From positions 1 to 6,431 of the forward strand of contig JAFXIM010000237.1 of assembly GCA_017533165.1 (NCBI GenBank): a stretch of DNA of 6,431 nucleotides, read 5' to 3'. Positions 5,904 through 6,431 of the stretch are shown here, piece after piece. This DNA is from Eggerthellaceae bacterium (GTDB lineage: Bacteria > Actinomycetota > Coriobacteriia > Coriobacteriales > Eggerthellaceae). The translations under genes and the position numbers were made by a program. The notes under the pieces were generated by a model, which saw nothing but the letters and a program-made list of their open reading frames with translations, made no database searches and was not told the DNA's origin. Each line of letters starts with the position of its first letter. Position 1 is the stretch's first letter.

Positions 5904-6431
5904 TTACAGCGGTCGAAGGCGGCCTTCTTCAACGGTAAGAAGCATGGGGCCCGCTTCGGTGATGGCGACGGTCTTTTCGAAATGAGCTGACGGCTTTCCG
6001 TCACGCGTGTTAACCAGCCACCCGTCAGACATGAGTCGCGTCTTGTGCGTGCCGATGTTGACCATGGGCTCGATGGCGATGACCATGCCCGGTTCGAGCA
6101 GCAAGCCCGTATGTCTTCTTCCGAAATTTGGCACGTTGGGATCCTCGTGCATATTCCTGCCGATGCCATGACCGACGTATTCGCGGACAACGCTGAAGCC
6201 GGCAGCCTCCGCAACCGACTGTATGGCGCAGCCCACATCGCCGAGACGGCTTCCTGGGTATGCCGCCTCAATACCCGCCCACATGCTCTTCTCAGTTACC
6301 GCGAGCAGGCGCTTCTTTTCGGGACTTATGCCCCCGACCGGAAAAGTCCAGGCATTATCCCCTACCCAGCCGTCAACCACGACACCCGTGTCAAGGGAGA
6401 TGATGTCGCCTGCCTGAAGGATTACTTTTGC
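5904..6431 (-). CDS. map: Type I methionine aminopeptidase (N-terminus beyond window)
   Basis: This cytosolic dinuclear-metal enzyme removes the initiator methionine from new proteins. The 175 residues visible before TAA (5906-5904) hold all five metal ligands of the pita-bread fold: D14 and D25 (LDTGVVVDGWVGD, 11 apart as in E. coli D97 and D108), the His of GHGIGRNMHEDP, the Glu of IEPM and the Glu of HFEKT. The N-terminal third, with the substrate-binding His equivalent to E. coli H79, lies outside the window. The C-terminus MLLTVEEGRLRPL is a normal place for the family to end. Map is often found near secY, adk and infA in ribosomal protein operons. Here the visible side is instead a convergent gap with murJ. 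A different frame just past the stop looks faintly like a SEC-C zinc motif and is treated as a finding. Confidence 0.96.
   Translation of the reverse strand, partial: AKVILQAGDIISLDTGVVVDGWVGDNAWTFPVGGISPEKKRLLAVTEKSMWAGIEAAYPGSRLGDVGCAIQSVAEAAGFSVVREYVGHGIGRNMHEDPNVPNFGRRHTGLLLEPGMVIAIEPMVNIGTHKTRLMSDGWLVNTRDGKPSAHFEKTVAITEAGPMLLTVEEGRLRPL

Overview
The window looks like ordinary chromosomal, housekeeping DNA from a moderately GC-rich Gram-positive bacterium. The style of the MurJ, XerD and DUF1846 proteins suggests a coriobacterium-like actinobacterium. That placement rests on remembered protein style and has not been searched. I found no CRISPR array, tRNA, rRNA, insertion sequence or phage module.

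Layout, left to right. (1) Bases 2-454, + strand: the middle of a class A penicillin-binding protein transpeptidase domain, which loses its family sequence at about base 415. (2) Bases ~395-1267, - strand: a nearly full-length XerD-type tyrosine recombinase with all six catalytic residues. It lacks only its last few residues and its stop codon. The two genes meet tail to tail and share about 21 bp, and both break at the same point. This is the most anomalous place in the window and looks like a chimeric join, either a misassembly or a real microhomology deletion. (3) Bases 1268-1548: a divergent control region. (4) Bases 1549-3030, +: a DUF1846/UPF0371 protein with a clear intrinsic terminator after it. 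(5) Bases 3093-4052, -: NAD kinase with an unusual acidic, cysteine-containing insert. (6) Bases 4053-4116: a 64-bp divergent region with closely spaced candidate promoters facing both ways. (7) Bases 4117-5757, +: the lipid II flippase MurJ. (8) Bases 5758-5903: a convergent gap holding a perfect 16-bp inverted repeat with 62 nt between its arms, and an out-of-frame SEC-C-like peptide pattern. (9) Bases 5904-6431, -: methionine aminopeptidase, cut by the window edge.

Gene orientation alternates strictly (+ - + - + -), so each gene appears to be its own transcription unit. The genes do not form one pathway. The PBP and MurJ belong to peptidoglycan synthesis, XerD to chromosome dimer resolution, NAD kinase to NADP supply, and Map to N-terminal methionine removal. 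DUF1846 has no assigned role that I can state. I see no convincing evidence of a new multi-gene system. The items worth a second look are the PBP/xerD join, the inverted repeat and possible frameshifted tail beside map, and the NAD kinase insert.
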